DNA of 54,600 bases from Bacillus cytotoxicus (GTDB taxonomy: Bacteria > Bacillota > Bacilli > Bacillales > Bacillaceae_G), in contig NZ_JAMBOP010000034.1 of the NCBI RefSeq assembly GCF_023715645.1, forward strand, positions 1 to 54,600. The letters run 5' to 3'. The notes under the pieces were generated by a model. That model was not told the origin of the DNA. It saw only the letters and a list, made by a program, of their open reading frames with translations, and ran no database searches. The position numbers and the translations under genes were made by a program. Positions 8,063 to 16,253 of this stretch are shown in pieces (the stretch's first letter is position 1; each line of letters opens with the position of its first letter).

Positions 8063-8775
8063 TGGTAACAGAAGTAAAATTGGATAACCAAGCGTCATTA
8101 TTAAAGCTTGATCAAGTAAGTAAAACATACGGCCAAGGAGAGACAGAAGTAACTGCTCTCCACCCTATTACATTAGATGTAAAAGAAGGCGAATTTATCG
8201 GTATTGTTGGTCCATCTGGTTCAGGGAAAAGTACATTGCTTTCCATCGCAGGTGCACTGCTCTCTCCTTCAAAAGGAAACATTTATGTTTCAGGTCAAAA
8301 TATAACAAGCTTATCAGAAAAGGAAATGACGGATATTCGCTTACGAAAAATTGGTTTCATATTCCAATTCGCAAACCTCGTACCTTTCTTAACGGTAAAA
8401 GAACAACTTCTGTATATCGCTAAGTTAAAGGGACAAGATAAAAAAGAAGCAAGTCAATTAGCAGAGCAATTACTGAAAACATTTGGATTAGAACATCGTA
8501 TGAATCATCATCCAAATCAACTTTCAGGCGGTGAAAAACAACGTGTAGCAATCGCTCGTGCGTTCATGAATGATCCAGACTTAATTTTAGCTGACGAACC
8601 AACTGCGAGCCTTGATTCAAAACGCGCAAGAGAAGTCGTTGAATTAATGAAGCAAGAAGTAAAGAAACATAAAAAAGCAGCGATTATGATTACACACGAT
8701 GAAAAAATGCTTGATGTATGCGATCGAATTTTAACACTTCGCGATGGAAAATTATTGCGAGAAAATGAAGCGTAA
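8062..8775 (+). CDS. hrtA: Haem-efflux ABC transporter ATPase HrtA
   Basis: The 237-residue protein is a single ABC ATPase domain of the LolD/MacB class. Walker [10 protein letters not shown] is at 50-58, the signature [14 protein letters not shown] near 152-165, and Walker [13 protein letters not shown] directly after; the H-loop ITHD follows. It overlaps the permease gene by one base, which implies translational coupling. Together they should form HrtBA, which exports excess haem; the promoter with the HssR box supports this. A terminator follows at once, so the operon has two genes. Confidence 0.87.
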   Translation: MVTEVKLDNQASLLKLDQVSKTYGQGETEVTALHPITLDVKEGEFIGIVGPSGSGKSTLLSIAGALLSPSKGNIYVSGQNITSLSEKEMTDIRLRKIGFIFQFANLVPFLTVKEQLLYIAKLKGQDKKEASQLAEQLLKTFGLEHRMNHHPNQLSGGEKQRVAIARAFMNDPDLILADEPTASLDSKRAREVVELMKQEVKKHKKAAIMITHDEKMLDVCDRILTLRDGKLLRENEA

Positions 8776-8787
8776 ATCTCATTAATT

Positions 8788-8836
8788 AAAAAACTTTCTT
8801 ATCCCTATTTCCATAGTGAATAAGAAAGTTTTTTCT
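8788..8836 (+). terminator. Terminator of hrtBA
   Basis: AAAAAACTTTCTTAT pairs with ATAAGAAAGTTTTTT (8788-8802 with 8820-8834), ending in a T-run. Confidence 0.85.
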
Positions 8837-8922
8837 TTGTTCACAAGTGCCTCTTCATTTTTTGTTTACAACATAATACAATTTAAATATAATGTTTACG
8901 CCAATTTTATATGTAATACTGT

Positions 8923-8955
8923 GTTCATATTCCATTCATAATTCTCATGTAACAT
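8923..8955 (+). promoter_or_regulatory. HssR-like direct repeat and -10 before the HsmA-family operon
   Basis: TTCATA at 8924 and 8935 (11-bp period) with TAACAT at 8950-8955 gives the same spacing as the hrtBA promoter. Only a few bases differ from the HssR consensus. Confidence 0.75.
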
Positions 8956-8991
8956 GATCTATATAAGGAACATGATTGTTAGAAAGGAATG

Positions 8992-9369
8992 ATGAACGTG
9001 TTAGCATCTGCTATTACATGTATTACAGCTGCGCTCATCTTTTATACAATTGGCGTATGGAGTGAAAAATTCCAAAAGACATTAAAAACTTGGCATGTCG
9101 GCATCTTTTGGCTCGGGCTCGTATGCGACACACTCGGGACGACATTAATGGAAAAAATGGCACAAACAGGATCCCTATTTAGTTTCCACGGAATCACAGG
9201 TCTAGCAGCCATTTTACTCATGTTATTCCATGCTGTTTGGGCAACGATTGTGTTAATCAAAAAAGATACAAAAATGATAACAACATTCCACAAGCTAAGT
9301 ATTATCGTCTGGTTCATTTGGCTCATCCCATATATTTCTGGCCTTATATACGGCATGACAACCCACTAA
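8992..9369 (+). CDS. HsmA-family (TIGR03987) integral membrane protein
   Basis: The 125-residue protein has four predicted helices (about 5-22, 34-53, 62-85, 97-122) and three conserved histidines in or next to them (HVGIFW, FHGITGLAAILLMLFHAVW, FHKLSIIVW), suited to haem binding. It resembles the HsmA family, whose Clostridioides difficile member binds and sequesters haem. Its promoter carries the HssR-like repeat, and DUF2871 and CcdC-family genes follow in the same direction. ATGs at 8989 and 8992 are both possible; 8992 is better spaced from GAAAGGA. The haem role here is inferred. Confidence 0.75.
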   Translation: MNVLASAITCITAALIFYTIGVWSEKFQKTLKTWHVGIFWLGLVCDTLGTTLMEKMAQTGSLFSFHGITGLAAILLMLFHAVWATIVLIKKDTKMITTFHKLSIIVWFIWLIPYISGLIYGMTTH

Positions 9370-9427
9370 TAATCGCAGTCTACTATCCAAAAAATAAATA
9401 TTGCTAATGCTACCTAGGAGGTATATG

Positions 9428-9826
9428 ATGAAAAAGTTATATAATGCAGCATTCACTTATTTAATTATCGGTTTATTATCAGGTGTATTCGCGAGAGAAT
9501 ATTCAAAAGCGCAAGGAATTCAAGGTACTACATCGCTATTCAAGTTGCACACACATGTGCTAGTTCTTGGATTTATATTCTTCTTAGTTGCCTTTGCTCT
9601 ATCAAAATCATTTGCATTCCATGAGGCAAAAAGTTTTAACATGTGGTTCATCGTCTATAATTTAGGATTAGCTTTAACAGTTGGTTCAATGGCGACCCGC
9701 GGACTTCTTCAACTCAATGGAGCTGATTTTGAAGGATTAAGTTATATTGCCGGAATGTCTCATACGATCATTGGTATCGCTCTCGTTTGGTTTATGATTC
9801 TATTAAAAAAATCATTCAAAGGATAA
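9428..9826 (+). CDS. DUF2871-type four-helix membrane protein
   Basis: The 132-residue protein has four membrane helices with conserved histidines (KLHTHVLVLGF, MSHTIIG), as in DUF2871 proteins, which resemble haem-binding cytochrome-b-like bundles. I chose ATG 9428 because AGGAGG at 9416-9421 is best placed for it; ATG 9425 is also possible and the frame to 9401 is not supported. It lies 58 nt after the HsmA-family gene and 13 nt before a CcdC-family gene. Its function is not established. Confidence 0.75.
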   Translation: MKKLYNAAFTYLIIGLLSGVFAREYSKAQGIQGTTSLFKLHTHVLVLGFIFFLVAFALSKSFAFHEAKSFNMWFIVYNLGLALTVGSMATRGLLQLNGADFEGLSYIAGMSHTIIGIALVWFMILLKKSFKG

Positions 9827-9839
9827 AAGGTGGTCAAAC

Positions 9840-10322
9840 ATGAACTTAGCTGTTCTATCAAGTATTGTCGCTCTTTGTATGGCTGTTGGAATGATGTTTC
9901 TTCGCCTAAAATCAGCAAAGAAACCTGTAACACTTAAAAAAATTATCCTCCCGCCATTTTTTATGAGTACGGGAGCATGCATGTACATCTTACCAGAATT
10001 TCGCTTAACATCATCTGAAATTCTCGAAGCAGTTATCGTTGGTTTATTTTTCTCTATTTTTCTTATTAAAACATCAAAATTTGAAATACGCGGAAAAGAC
10101 ATCTATTTAATACCTTCTAAAGCATTTATCTTTATTTTAGTCGGTTTACTAGTTGTCCGCCTCGGTATGAAAGAATATTTAAGTCAATCAATTGATTTAG
10201 GACAATTAAGCGGTATGTTCTTCTTACTCGCTTTTGCGATGATCGTCTCTTGGAGAATTGGCATGTACCGTTCGTTTATAAGATTACAAAAAGAAATGAA
10301 TTTTGCAAGCAGTAGTGTTTAA
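9840..10322 (+). CDS. CcdC-family membrane protein
   Basis: The 160-residue protein has about five membrane helices and the CcdC (DUF1453) pattern: an ILPPFFMSTGACMYILP segment near 38-54, a short charged loop with KTSKFEIRGKDIYL, and a C-terminal SWRIGMYRSFI. B. subtilis CcdC is encoded with cytochrome c maturation genes, although its role is unclear. The third gene of the operon, it starts at ATG with AAAGGTGG upstream and ends at a strong terminator. Confidence 0.8.
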   Translation: MNLAVLSSIVALCMAVGMMFLRLKSAKKPVTLKKIILPPFFMSTGACMYILPEFRLTSSEILEAVIVGLFFSIFLIKTSKFEIRGKDIYLIPSKAFIFILVGLLVVRLGMKEYLSQSIDLGQLSGMFFLLAFAMIVSWRIGMYRSFIRLQKEMNFASSSV

Positions 10323-10364
10323 TCAAAAAAAGTCCGATATTGTATCGGGCTTTTTTGATTAAAC
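10321..10364 (+). terminator. Terminator of the HsmA/DUF2871/CcdC operon
   Basis: AATCAAAAAAAGTCCGATA pairs with TATCGGGCTTTTTTGATT around a short loop, starting right at the stop codon; the T-run is within the 3' arm. Confidence 0.85.
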
Positions 10365-10413
10365 ACTTTTATAAATTGATAATAAAGTTATTTAATTTGG
10401 ATATAAAACTATA

Positions 10414-10450
10414 AGAGCCTTGCTACATTTTATTGTAGTAAGGCTCTTTA
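10414..10450. terminator. Hairpin downstream of the acetyltransferase gene
   Basis: A 14-bp stem with one G-T wobble (AGAGCCTTGCTACA and TGTAGTAAGGCTCT) lies between convergent genes. Confidence 0.6.
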
Positions 10451-10519
10451 AAGTTGTTTCATTCTTATTCGACTAAAACACCCGATAGATAGTTTAAGTA
10501 CATTCATTTACAAAAAAGA

Positions 10520-11059
10520 TTATTGCGATAATATATATTTATAATCACTTTTAAGTATTGCCATAATAATTTCATCCGAGTACGTATCATTATAAAATAA
10601 GGATTGACGTAAGGTTCCTTCTTTTACAAACCCAACCTTTTCATAAGCTCTAATTCCACGTGAATTATGGCTAAATACTTCTAACTGTAAACGATTTAAT
10701 GTGAGTTGTTCAAAAACAAACCTTAAAACTATTTTAATCGCTTCAGTTCCGTATCCATTCCCTGTTAATGAAATGGAAACCATCGATATTCTGAATCCTG
10801 CTCTTTGGTTCCCCTCATCGATATCTAAAATCGATAACTCTCCAATCATTTCGTCAGTGTCTTTTAAACAAATAGCGAAATCATAGCGACTTGAATCATT
10901 ATTTATATTAGCTATATGTGTTTTAATTTGCTCCAATGAAAAATCAGACTTGGTTCCAGTCATATATCGTATTTCTTCATCCATTGTAAGTTCTAATATA
11001 ATAGGTGCATCTAGCTCACAAAGGGGCCTTAAATAAATTCTTTCACTCTCTAATCTCAT
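10520..11059 (-). CDS. GNAT-family N-acetyltransferase
   Basis: The 179-residue RimJ/RimL-like GNAT protein shows RLESERIYLRPL at the start, the acetyl-CoA loop region LTGNGYGTEAI in the middle, and YEKVGFVKEGTLRQSLF near the C terminus. ATG 11059 has AAGGAG 9 nt upstream; the longer frame to 11089 lacks a site. It is a distant paralogue of the protein at 5766-6332. Its substrate is unknown. Confidence 0.83.
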   Translation of the reverse strand: MRLESERIYLRPLCELDAPIILELTMDEEIRYMTGTKSDFSLEQIKTHIANINNDSSRYDFAICLKDTDEMIGELSILDIDEGNQRAGFRISMVSISLTGNGYGTEAIKIVLRFVFEQLTLNRLQLEVFSHNSRGIRAYEKVGFVKEGTLRQSLFYNDTYSDEIIMAILKSDYKYILSQ

Positions 11060-11126
11060 TTTAACTTTCTCCTTAAGGTTAGTAATCAAATGTATAAATA
11101 TTCTTAATCTAAATGGAATAAAAGTT

Positions 11127-11204
11127 TTATTTCACTACATCTTTTTTATAAACGGGTAAACTTTCTTCAATTAACTTTTTCAGTAATACGGTAAGTGTAT
11201 ATAC
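11127..11204 (-). other. Startless 25-codon open frame behind a strong ribosome binding site
   Basis: Downstream of the permease operon, AAAGGAGGGGG is followed by an open frame reading VYTLTVLLKK.. and ending ..VYKKDVVK before TAA. No ATG, GTG or TTG lies at a usable distance. It may be a decayed small gene or chance; confidence is low. Confidence 0.2.
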
Positions 11205-11220
11205 CCCCTCCTTTAATCAG

Positions 11221-12204
11221 TTAAAAATTAGATATCTGTTTTTCTTCCGCTACGTCACACTCTACTTCTTGTACCTTCGAATCATTCAAACTTGATTTTT
11301 CAAATGCATTTTGCAACCCTACTAACATCAAATTAGCCGCAACGACTGTTAATGAGAAAAAAATAATGGGAACGAGCGCAATCCAAGGGTGAATAGAAAG
11401 CATGTGAAACTTATCTCCAATTAATCCAGACCATTCAAATGATAACGTTCGCGGCGGTTCTTTTGCAGGACTATGATCAATAACTGTTCCGCCGAAGAAC
11501 ATCTTCAATACTCCTAAATGCGCCAAAACGAGAAGAACTTTATTGAATTGCTGTACTAATAAAATGACTAACGTAGAACGAAGCTGCGGAAATATATGTT
11601 TACGTAAAATGTGAAACTTTGATCCGCCTAATACAGAGGCAGCTTCCACAAATTCTGTCGTGAATAGCTTTTTCACTTCATTTGCTACATAAAAAGATGT
11701 TGTCGGCAGCGCAAGAATAGTAAGAATAAACATTTCGAAAAGAGCACGTTGATAAAACGGCTGCTGAAATCCATCTATCGGCATCGACATTACATTTACT
11801 AGTAAGAAGTACGCAATAATCGTCAGCGGCATAATCGTAAAACTATCAAAAAACGATTCAATCTTACTGCTCCAACTTTTCAAAAACGTACCGATCCCAA
11901 CGCCAAACACAATCGCAAATCCGACCTGCAGCATGGCAATACACGCCGATAAGCCAATGGTATACTTTGCACCTTGGATAATGACATGAAGCAAATCATA
12001 TCCATACATATCAGTACCTAGTAAAAAATGAGTAGACGGGGAGAATGGCGGCGCCCCAATCAAGTTCCCATTCTCATAAAGGGCTGTCACTTGCCTAATT
12101 TGACCATCGTTGAAAATCGTATTCGCAATACTAGCAAGTAACAGTATAACTAAAAACAAAAAACTAAACAGAAACTGCTTTTCTCGTACAAGATGTTTAA
12201 TCAC
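11221..12204 (-). CDS. Opp/Dpp-type ABC transporter permease (OppC-like)
   Basis: The 327-residue protein has an N-terminal helix (about 13-30), an extracytoplasmic loop with the HLLGTDMYGYDLLHVIIQGA pattern of OppC/DppC permeases, and five more helices. The EAA loop is EAASVLGGSKFHILRKHI. It starts at GTG with GAGGGAG upstream, directly after the stop of the partner permease. No ATPase or binding-protein gene is present in the window, so the pair must borrow these or be a remnant. A peptide or nickel-type substrate is possible. Confidence 0.82.
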   Translation of the reverse strand: MIKHLVREKQFLFSFLFLVILLLASIANTIFNDGQIRQVTALYENGNLIGAPPFSPSTHFLLGTDMYGYDLLHVIIQGAKYTIGLSACIAMLQVGFAIVFGVGIGTFLKSWSSKIESFFDSFTIMPLTIIAYFLLVNVMSMPIDGFQQPFYQRALFEMFILTILALPTTSFYVANEVKKLFTTEFVEAASVLGGSKFHILRKHIFPQLRSTLVILLVQQFNKVLLVLAHLGVLKMFFGGTVIDHSPAKEPPRTLSFEWSGLIGDKFHMLSIHPWIALVPIIFFSLTVVAANLMLVGLQNAFEKSSLNDSKVQEVECDVAEEKQISNF

Positions 12205-13071
12205 CTACACTCCCTCCCCTCTCATAACAGCAGGTACAAATAGATCATAAGCTTTATAAATAATGAAAAATGGAATATAAAGCAATAACAGCGTCACAAC
12301 GAACACTTCTGGAAATGGATATTTCAAAACAAAATACACAATACCAGGAATATTAAACAAATACTCAACCATCAACAAATTAGAAAACATAAACCATACA
12401 ATCGTCTTGGAATAATGGAACATCGTAAACAACACATTGCGGAGCACATGATGACGAAATATGTGATAGAAATTCAAACCCTTCGCACGAGCATACGCAA
12501 TATAATCTTTTTGCAGCTCTGCTTCCACTTGCAGCAAGAAAATACGGGTTAACATAATCGTAGGGGGAATACTTAAACAAACAACAGGCATCAAAATGGA
12601 CTGCTTTTGCCATGTAGTAGCGATATTGAACACCATGATATTCGTTTTATGAAATAACCAAAGCACCAAAATTTGAAAGCACATAATGATGAACAAATCA
12701 GGTACCGATTCTAATATAACCAACACAAACTTCATTTTTTTCAACTTCTCATAGCAAAAGCGAATAATCAGATAGGTAAAACAAAACGCACATACAACCG
12801 AAATAAACAGTGATAGCATAAATAACCACAAAGACTGCCCATAAAACTCAAAAATTTGTGGAAATATTTGCCGTCCTCCTTTCCCATACGTCAAATGAGA
12901 AAAATTCAATAACTTTCCACATAAGTTCCCAAGAGCTTTAAAATAATTACTTATATCAATTTCCATTCCTTTAAACAAACTCGGTAGTGAACTTAAACAA
13001 AGAATACCCGCAACAGCTAGAATGAGTTGTGTGATCGCTGTGGTTATTTTTTGGAGTTTGATTGTTTTCAT
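12205..13071 (-). CDS. Opp/Dpp-type ABC transporter permease (OppB-like)
   Basis: The 288-residue permease has an N-terminal helix, an extracytoplasmic stretch and about five further helices, with the EAA loop DYIAYARAKGLNFYHIFRHHV typical of OppB/DppB. ATG 13071 has GGGAGG 4 nt upstream; the longer frame to 13113 is not supported. It is the first gene of the permease pair and lies 63 nt after a TPR-containing regulator gene on the same strand. The regulator-transporter arrangement suggests peptide sensing, but this is inference. Confidence 0.82.
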   Translation of the reverse strand: MKTIKLQKITTAITQLILAVAGILCLSSLPSLFKGMEIDISNYFKALGNLCGKLLNFSHLTYGKGGRQIFPQIFEFYGQSLWLFMLSLFISVVCAFCFTYLIIRFCYEKLKKMKFVLVILESVPDLFIIMCFQILVLWLFHKTNIMVFNIATTWQKQSILMPVVCLSIPPTIMLTRIFLLQVEAELQKDYIAYARAKGLNFYHIFRHHVLRNVLFTMFHYSKTIVWFMFSNLLMVEYLFNIPGIVYFVLKYPFPEVFVVTLLLLYIPFFIIYKAYDLFVPAVMRGEGV

Positions 13072-13134
13072 AGCACCCTCCCCTTTTTCTGTTTCTATAA
13101 CCCCTAAAAACACAAAATATTCAATTATTTATAG

Positions 13135-14391
13135 TTATATATCCCCTTTATTACTTAATAAACTTTTTAATATAGTATTACTTATACACAGATACTCATT
13201 AGACAATAAAGGATTACTTTTTTCATAATAAGAAGCAATCTTCTCTGCGTATTCTGAAGCCCTTTTTAAACGACTCCCCTTTCTCATAACGGGTACACCA
13301 CACTTAATTAAATAGTCAATTAAAGACTCCTCTTCTCCCAATGCCTGTAGATACAGCACATTTAACCTCACATATTCAGGATTTTCTTTGTTTTCAAAAA
13401 TATAAAGTTCTTCTTTTAACATTTCAACTACTCTTTCAAACTCTTGCATTTCCACAAGAATTTGTGCAATATTTCCTAATGTTAAGTAATAAGTTTCTGT
13501 ATATTTTTGTTTTAACTGCAATGATTTATAATAATAATCCAATGCTTTTTCTTTCTTCTGCTGAGAATAATACAAAAAGCCAAAATTATGCAAAATCCTT
13601 GCCGTTTCTGACACATTTTGTATCAATTCAGCATCGTCTAGCATATCCAATAAGATTGCTTCAGCCGCCATATATTCACCTGTTCTAGAAAGATGAATTG
13701 CAATAATTGTTTTAACATGAAATGTCCGATAAATATTACTCGTTTCTTGAAATACTTTTAAAGCTTTATAGCCGAAATGAATAGCTAAAGCAGAATGATT
13801 CAACCTACTATGTACTAACGATTTGTAATAAAAATATTCTTTTATTTTATCGCCATAAATTTCAACCGATTCACTAATATCATTTAATATTTCTAATGAA
13901 GTGGTAAACTCCTTCCTTTTAAAAAAATATATAGCATATAAAAAATTTGATAAATACCTTTCATATTGGGAAAATTTCCTTTTATACCTATTAATCTTTT
14001 CAAACACTTTTTCTATTTCATCCAATTGATCTAAAAACAAATAATATCTTAGTTCACATAATTCATATAAAAAAATAAGTTCCGTACAACTTATATACTC
14101 TTTATGGTCGTTCAAAAAGTTGTGTAAAGAATTCGCTTTCGCTTTATTTAATCGCTCTATCGCATCATAAAAACCAGCTATTTTCTTCTGGAAATCTTGA
14201 ATTTTTCTCTCTTCCTCTTCAACGGAGATCCCTAATCGATCACATAATAATTTTAAAGTATCTATATTTGCTTCTTTAGAGTTGTTCTCGATTTTGCTTA
14301 AATGTGTAACTGAACATATTCCGCTACATAATTGTTCTTGTGTTTTACTCTGTTTTTTTCGGTGGTAATAAATAATTTTCCCAATACCCAT
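13135..14391 (-). CDS. XRE-type regulator with TPR domain (RRNPP-like)
   Basis: The 418-residue protein starts with a Cro/XRE helix-turn-helix (about 3-58; TQEQLCSGICSVTHLSKIE) followed by about 350 residues of helical tetratricopeptide-like repeats. An example is ARILHNFGFLYYSQQKKEKA. This is the layout of PlcR, PrgX and other RRNPP regulators that bind short peptides. ATG 14391 with AAGGAG 8 nt upstream is preferred over the GTG at 14400. No pheromone precursor gene was found beside it. It precedes two Opp-type permeases, whose expression it may control. A family A element is inserted about 80 bp upstream of its start. Confidence 0.8.
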   Translation of the reverse strand: MGIGKIIYYHRKKQSKTQEQLCSGICSVTHLSKIENNSKEANIDTLKLLCDRLGISVEEEERKIQDFQKKIAGFYDAIERLNKAKANSLHNFLNDHKEYISCTELIFLYELCELRYYLFLDQLDEIEKVFEKINRYKRKFSQYERYLSNFLYAIYFFKRKEFTTSLEILNDISESVEIYGDKIKEYFYYKSLVHSRLNHSALAIHFGYKALKVFQETSNIYRTFHVKTIIAIHLSRTGEYMAAEAILLDMLDDAELIQNVSETARILHNFGFLYYSQQKKEKALDYYYKSLQLKQKYTETYYLTLGNIAQILVEMQEFERVVEMLKEELYIFENKENPEYVRLNVLYLQALGEEESLIDYLIKCGVPVMRKGSRLKRASEYAEKIASYYEKSNPLLSNEYLCISNTILKSLLSNKGDI

Positions 14392-14472
14392 ACGCCTCAC
14401 TCCTTTCCATTATTTCCTATGTAAAATTTTATCAAATTTTTACTGAATATTAAATAAAATGTAGTATTTTTC

Positions 14473-14741
14473 GTAACTACTCAGTCACTCTATAAAAAAA
14501 GCATTTTTTAAACGGCCCTAAGGGACTGGCTATGCGTAGGAGCGGTCAGGGCCTTTTCCTGCCACGCGCAAAGCTTTAAAACAAAGAAAGATAGCAAGGT
14601 GTAGGTCCATTTTCAACTTCATGACAGCAATCTATATTTTGAAGAATGAAAATAACTTTCTATAGGTAATAAAGGGCGTATTTTCGCTACAATCATACTC
14701 CTTACCTAACGGCTAAATGAAGGGTATGGCTGAGTAGTTAC
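14473..14741 (+). mobile_element. Full-length family A MITE with 8-bp target duplication
   Basis: The element is 269 bp. Its ends are GTAACTACTCAG (14473-14484) and CTGAGTAGTTAC (14730-14741), a perfect 12-bp terminal inverted repeat. TATTTTTC flanks both sides directly (14465-14472 and 14742-14749), which is an 8-bp target duplication. It encodes no protein and contains the GGTCAGGGCC / TTTTCCTGCC hairpin core found at several other places in the window. Confidence 0.87.
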
Positions 14742-14786
14742 TATTTTTCTATTCAATTGAAATGACATCATTTATACTAAAAAAAC

Positions 14787-14827
14787 ATAGAAAAGGAGCT
14801 TGGATCACTTCCAAACTCCTTTTCTAT
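14787..14827 (-). terminator. Terminator of the ceramidase-like gene
   Basis: A 17-nt imperfect stem (ATAGAAAAGGAGCTTGG with CCAAACTCCTTTTCTAT) ends just 7 nt past the stop codon; the minus-strand 3' side is followed by TTTTTTAG. Confidence 0.75.
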
Positions 14828-14834
14828 CAAACCT

Positions 14835-16097
14835 TTAAGAATGATATAGCTCCAAAACCTTCTCCACTACAATATCAGCAGTATCCTCTTCTGGAGGCAT
14901 CCACAACTTCGTAACTGGTCCGTAGACCACAGGATTTAATTCTACTTCATACCCACCATATCTATATTCTTCTTTTGTAGGTAAATAACCAACATAACCG
15001 TTCGTATAACCACCAAAAAAGGCAAGTTCGTTATTCAATTTCTCTTTAATCTCTAGAGCTGTTTCTGAAAATGGCTCCATTGGTATTCCAGAAAACAACC
15101 CTTCATTGATTTGAAGTAACTGAATTTCTAAATCAATTGTTAACTGTCTCATATTTCGGTTGTATTTATCTAACATGATCGTCAGCCACTCATCAGTATT
15201 TACACCCCAATGTGTTTCAGCTACTTGTGCCATCCTCTTGATTTCTTCAGGTTCAGGAATGTCCTGTAACTTCATTTGTAGTGTGCTTGAAACGGCTTTT
15301 AACTTTGAAATAGAATTGTAAGTAATTGTTGGCAACGTCGTTAAGACATTCCCACTTACTATGTAAGCCATTTGTTTTAATGATTCCATTGAACCACGAT
15401 ATTTTGCATTCACATTCCCCGCCGATCCCTGCACAATTACTACAGGACAATTCAGTGTTTGTTCGAGAATTTTCCTCGTTAAACCCGGGTAATCAGCTGA
15501 TAATCTATCACTATCACCCCTTAAAACATTTGGATGCGCCGTACAAAATACAATAATTCCGCTTAAGTCCTTTGTTTCATCGTTTCTGATTGCTAGGACG
15601 CCAATCCGTTTATCCACAACTCCATTTACATCAGCACCCATTTTCGCTTTGCCATCAGGTGTTTTCTCTCTTCGATTCACCCCTATTTCCCCTAATGTTA
15701 CGTTCCAACCAACCTCAGACGGTTGCATGTTGTCATTCGCATTAACAGTTGCTCTTACTACATTAGCGATTAAAATCGTTTTATAAGACTTTACTAACTC
15801 ATCATCACCAGCTGTTTCGGGGCCAGAATGAGTATGAGTATAAACAACCATTATGTTTTCAAATGGAAGATTCAACTCATTGGCGATTTGTTCCCGAATG
15901 ATTACGGTATCTTCTATTAACATCCCTATGTTATCAATGCTGATGAATACGGACTTTGTTTGATTGTTTTCAAATACATATGCGGTTGCATAAATGTGTT
16001 CATCAATATTACGGACTCCTGTTTCTCTGTGGTATCCAATGAAGTCGATACCTAAAGGCGGTGTGATATCTACCTTATATATTCCTACTTTACTCAT
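14835..16097 (-). CDS. Neutral/alkaline ceramidase N-terminal-domain protein
   Basis: The 420-residue protein begins with VDITPPLG and GYHRE, and has the zinc-binding motif THTHSGP at 87-93, both features of the neutral/alkaline non-lysosomal ceramidase N-terminal domain. Further landmarks are TAHPNVLRGD and QGSAGNVN. Full ceramidases are much longer (about 650-780 residues) and have a C-terminal domain that is absent here. No signal peptide is seen, so it probably acts in the cytoplasm on an unknown amide substrate. GGAGA precedes the ATG. Confidence 0.83.
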   Translation of the reverse strand: MSKVGIYKVDITPPLGIDFIGYHRETGVRNIDEHIYATAYVFENNQTKSVFISIDNIGMLIEDTVIIREQIANELNLPFENIMVVYTHTHSGPETAGDDELVKSYKTILIANVVRATVNANDNMQPSEVGWNVTLGEIGVNRREKTPDGKAKMGADVNGVVDKRIGVLAIRNDETKDLSGIIVFCTAHPNVLRGDSDRLSADYPGLTRKILEQTLNCPVVIVQGSAGNVNAKYRGSMESLKQMAYIVSGNVLTTLPTITYNSISKLKAVSSTLQMKLQDIPEPEEIKRMAQVAETHWGVNTDEWLTIMLDKYNRNMRQLTIDLEIQLLQINEGLFSGIPMEPFSETALEIKEKLNNELAFFGGYTNGYVGYLPTKEEYRYGGYEVELNPVVYGPVTKLWMPPEEDTADIVVEKVLELYHS

Positions 16098-16253
16098 TTG
16101 AATTTCTCCAGTTATTTATTTATGTAATTAGTTATTTCATTCAATTAAACTGCCGGAATTTGCTTCTGCTTCTTGAAATTCCATTTTGAATTTTGTTGAA
16201 CGATATTTGGTTTTGTATCTTGAAATAAGAGCCTTATAGAAGTTTCTCTTTTT

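Noticed and set aside
8788-8836. Regulatory attenuator before the HsmA operon
   Set aside because: The hairpin lies before that operon's promoter and simply terminates hrtBA.
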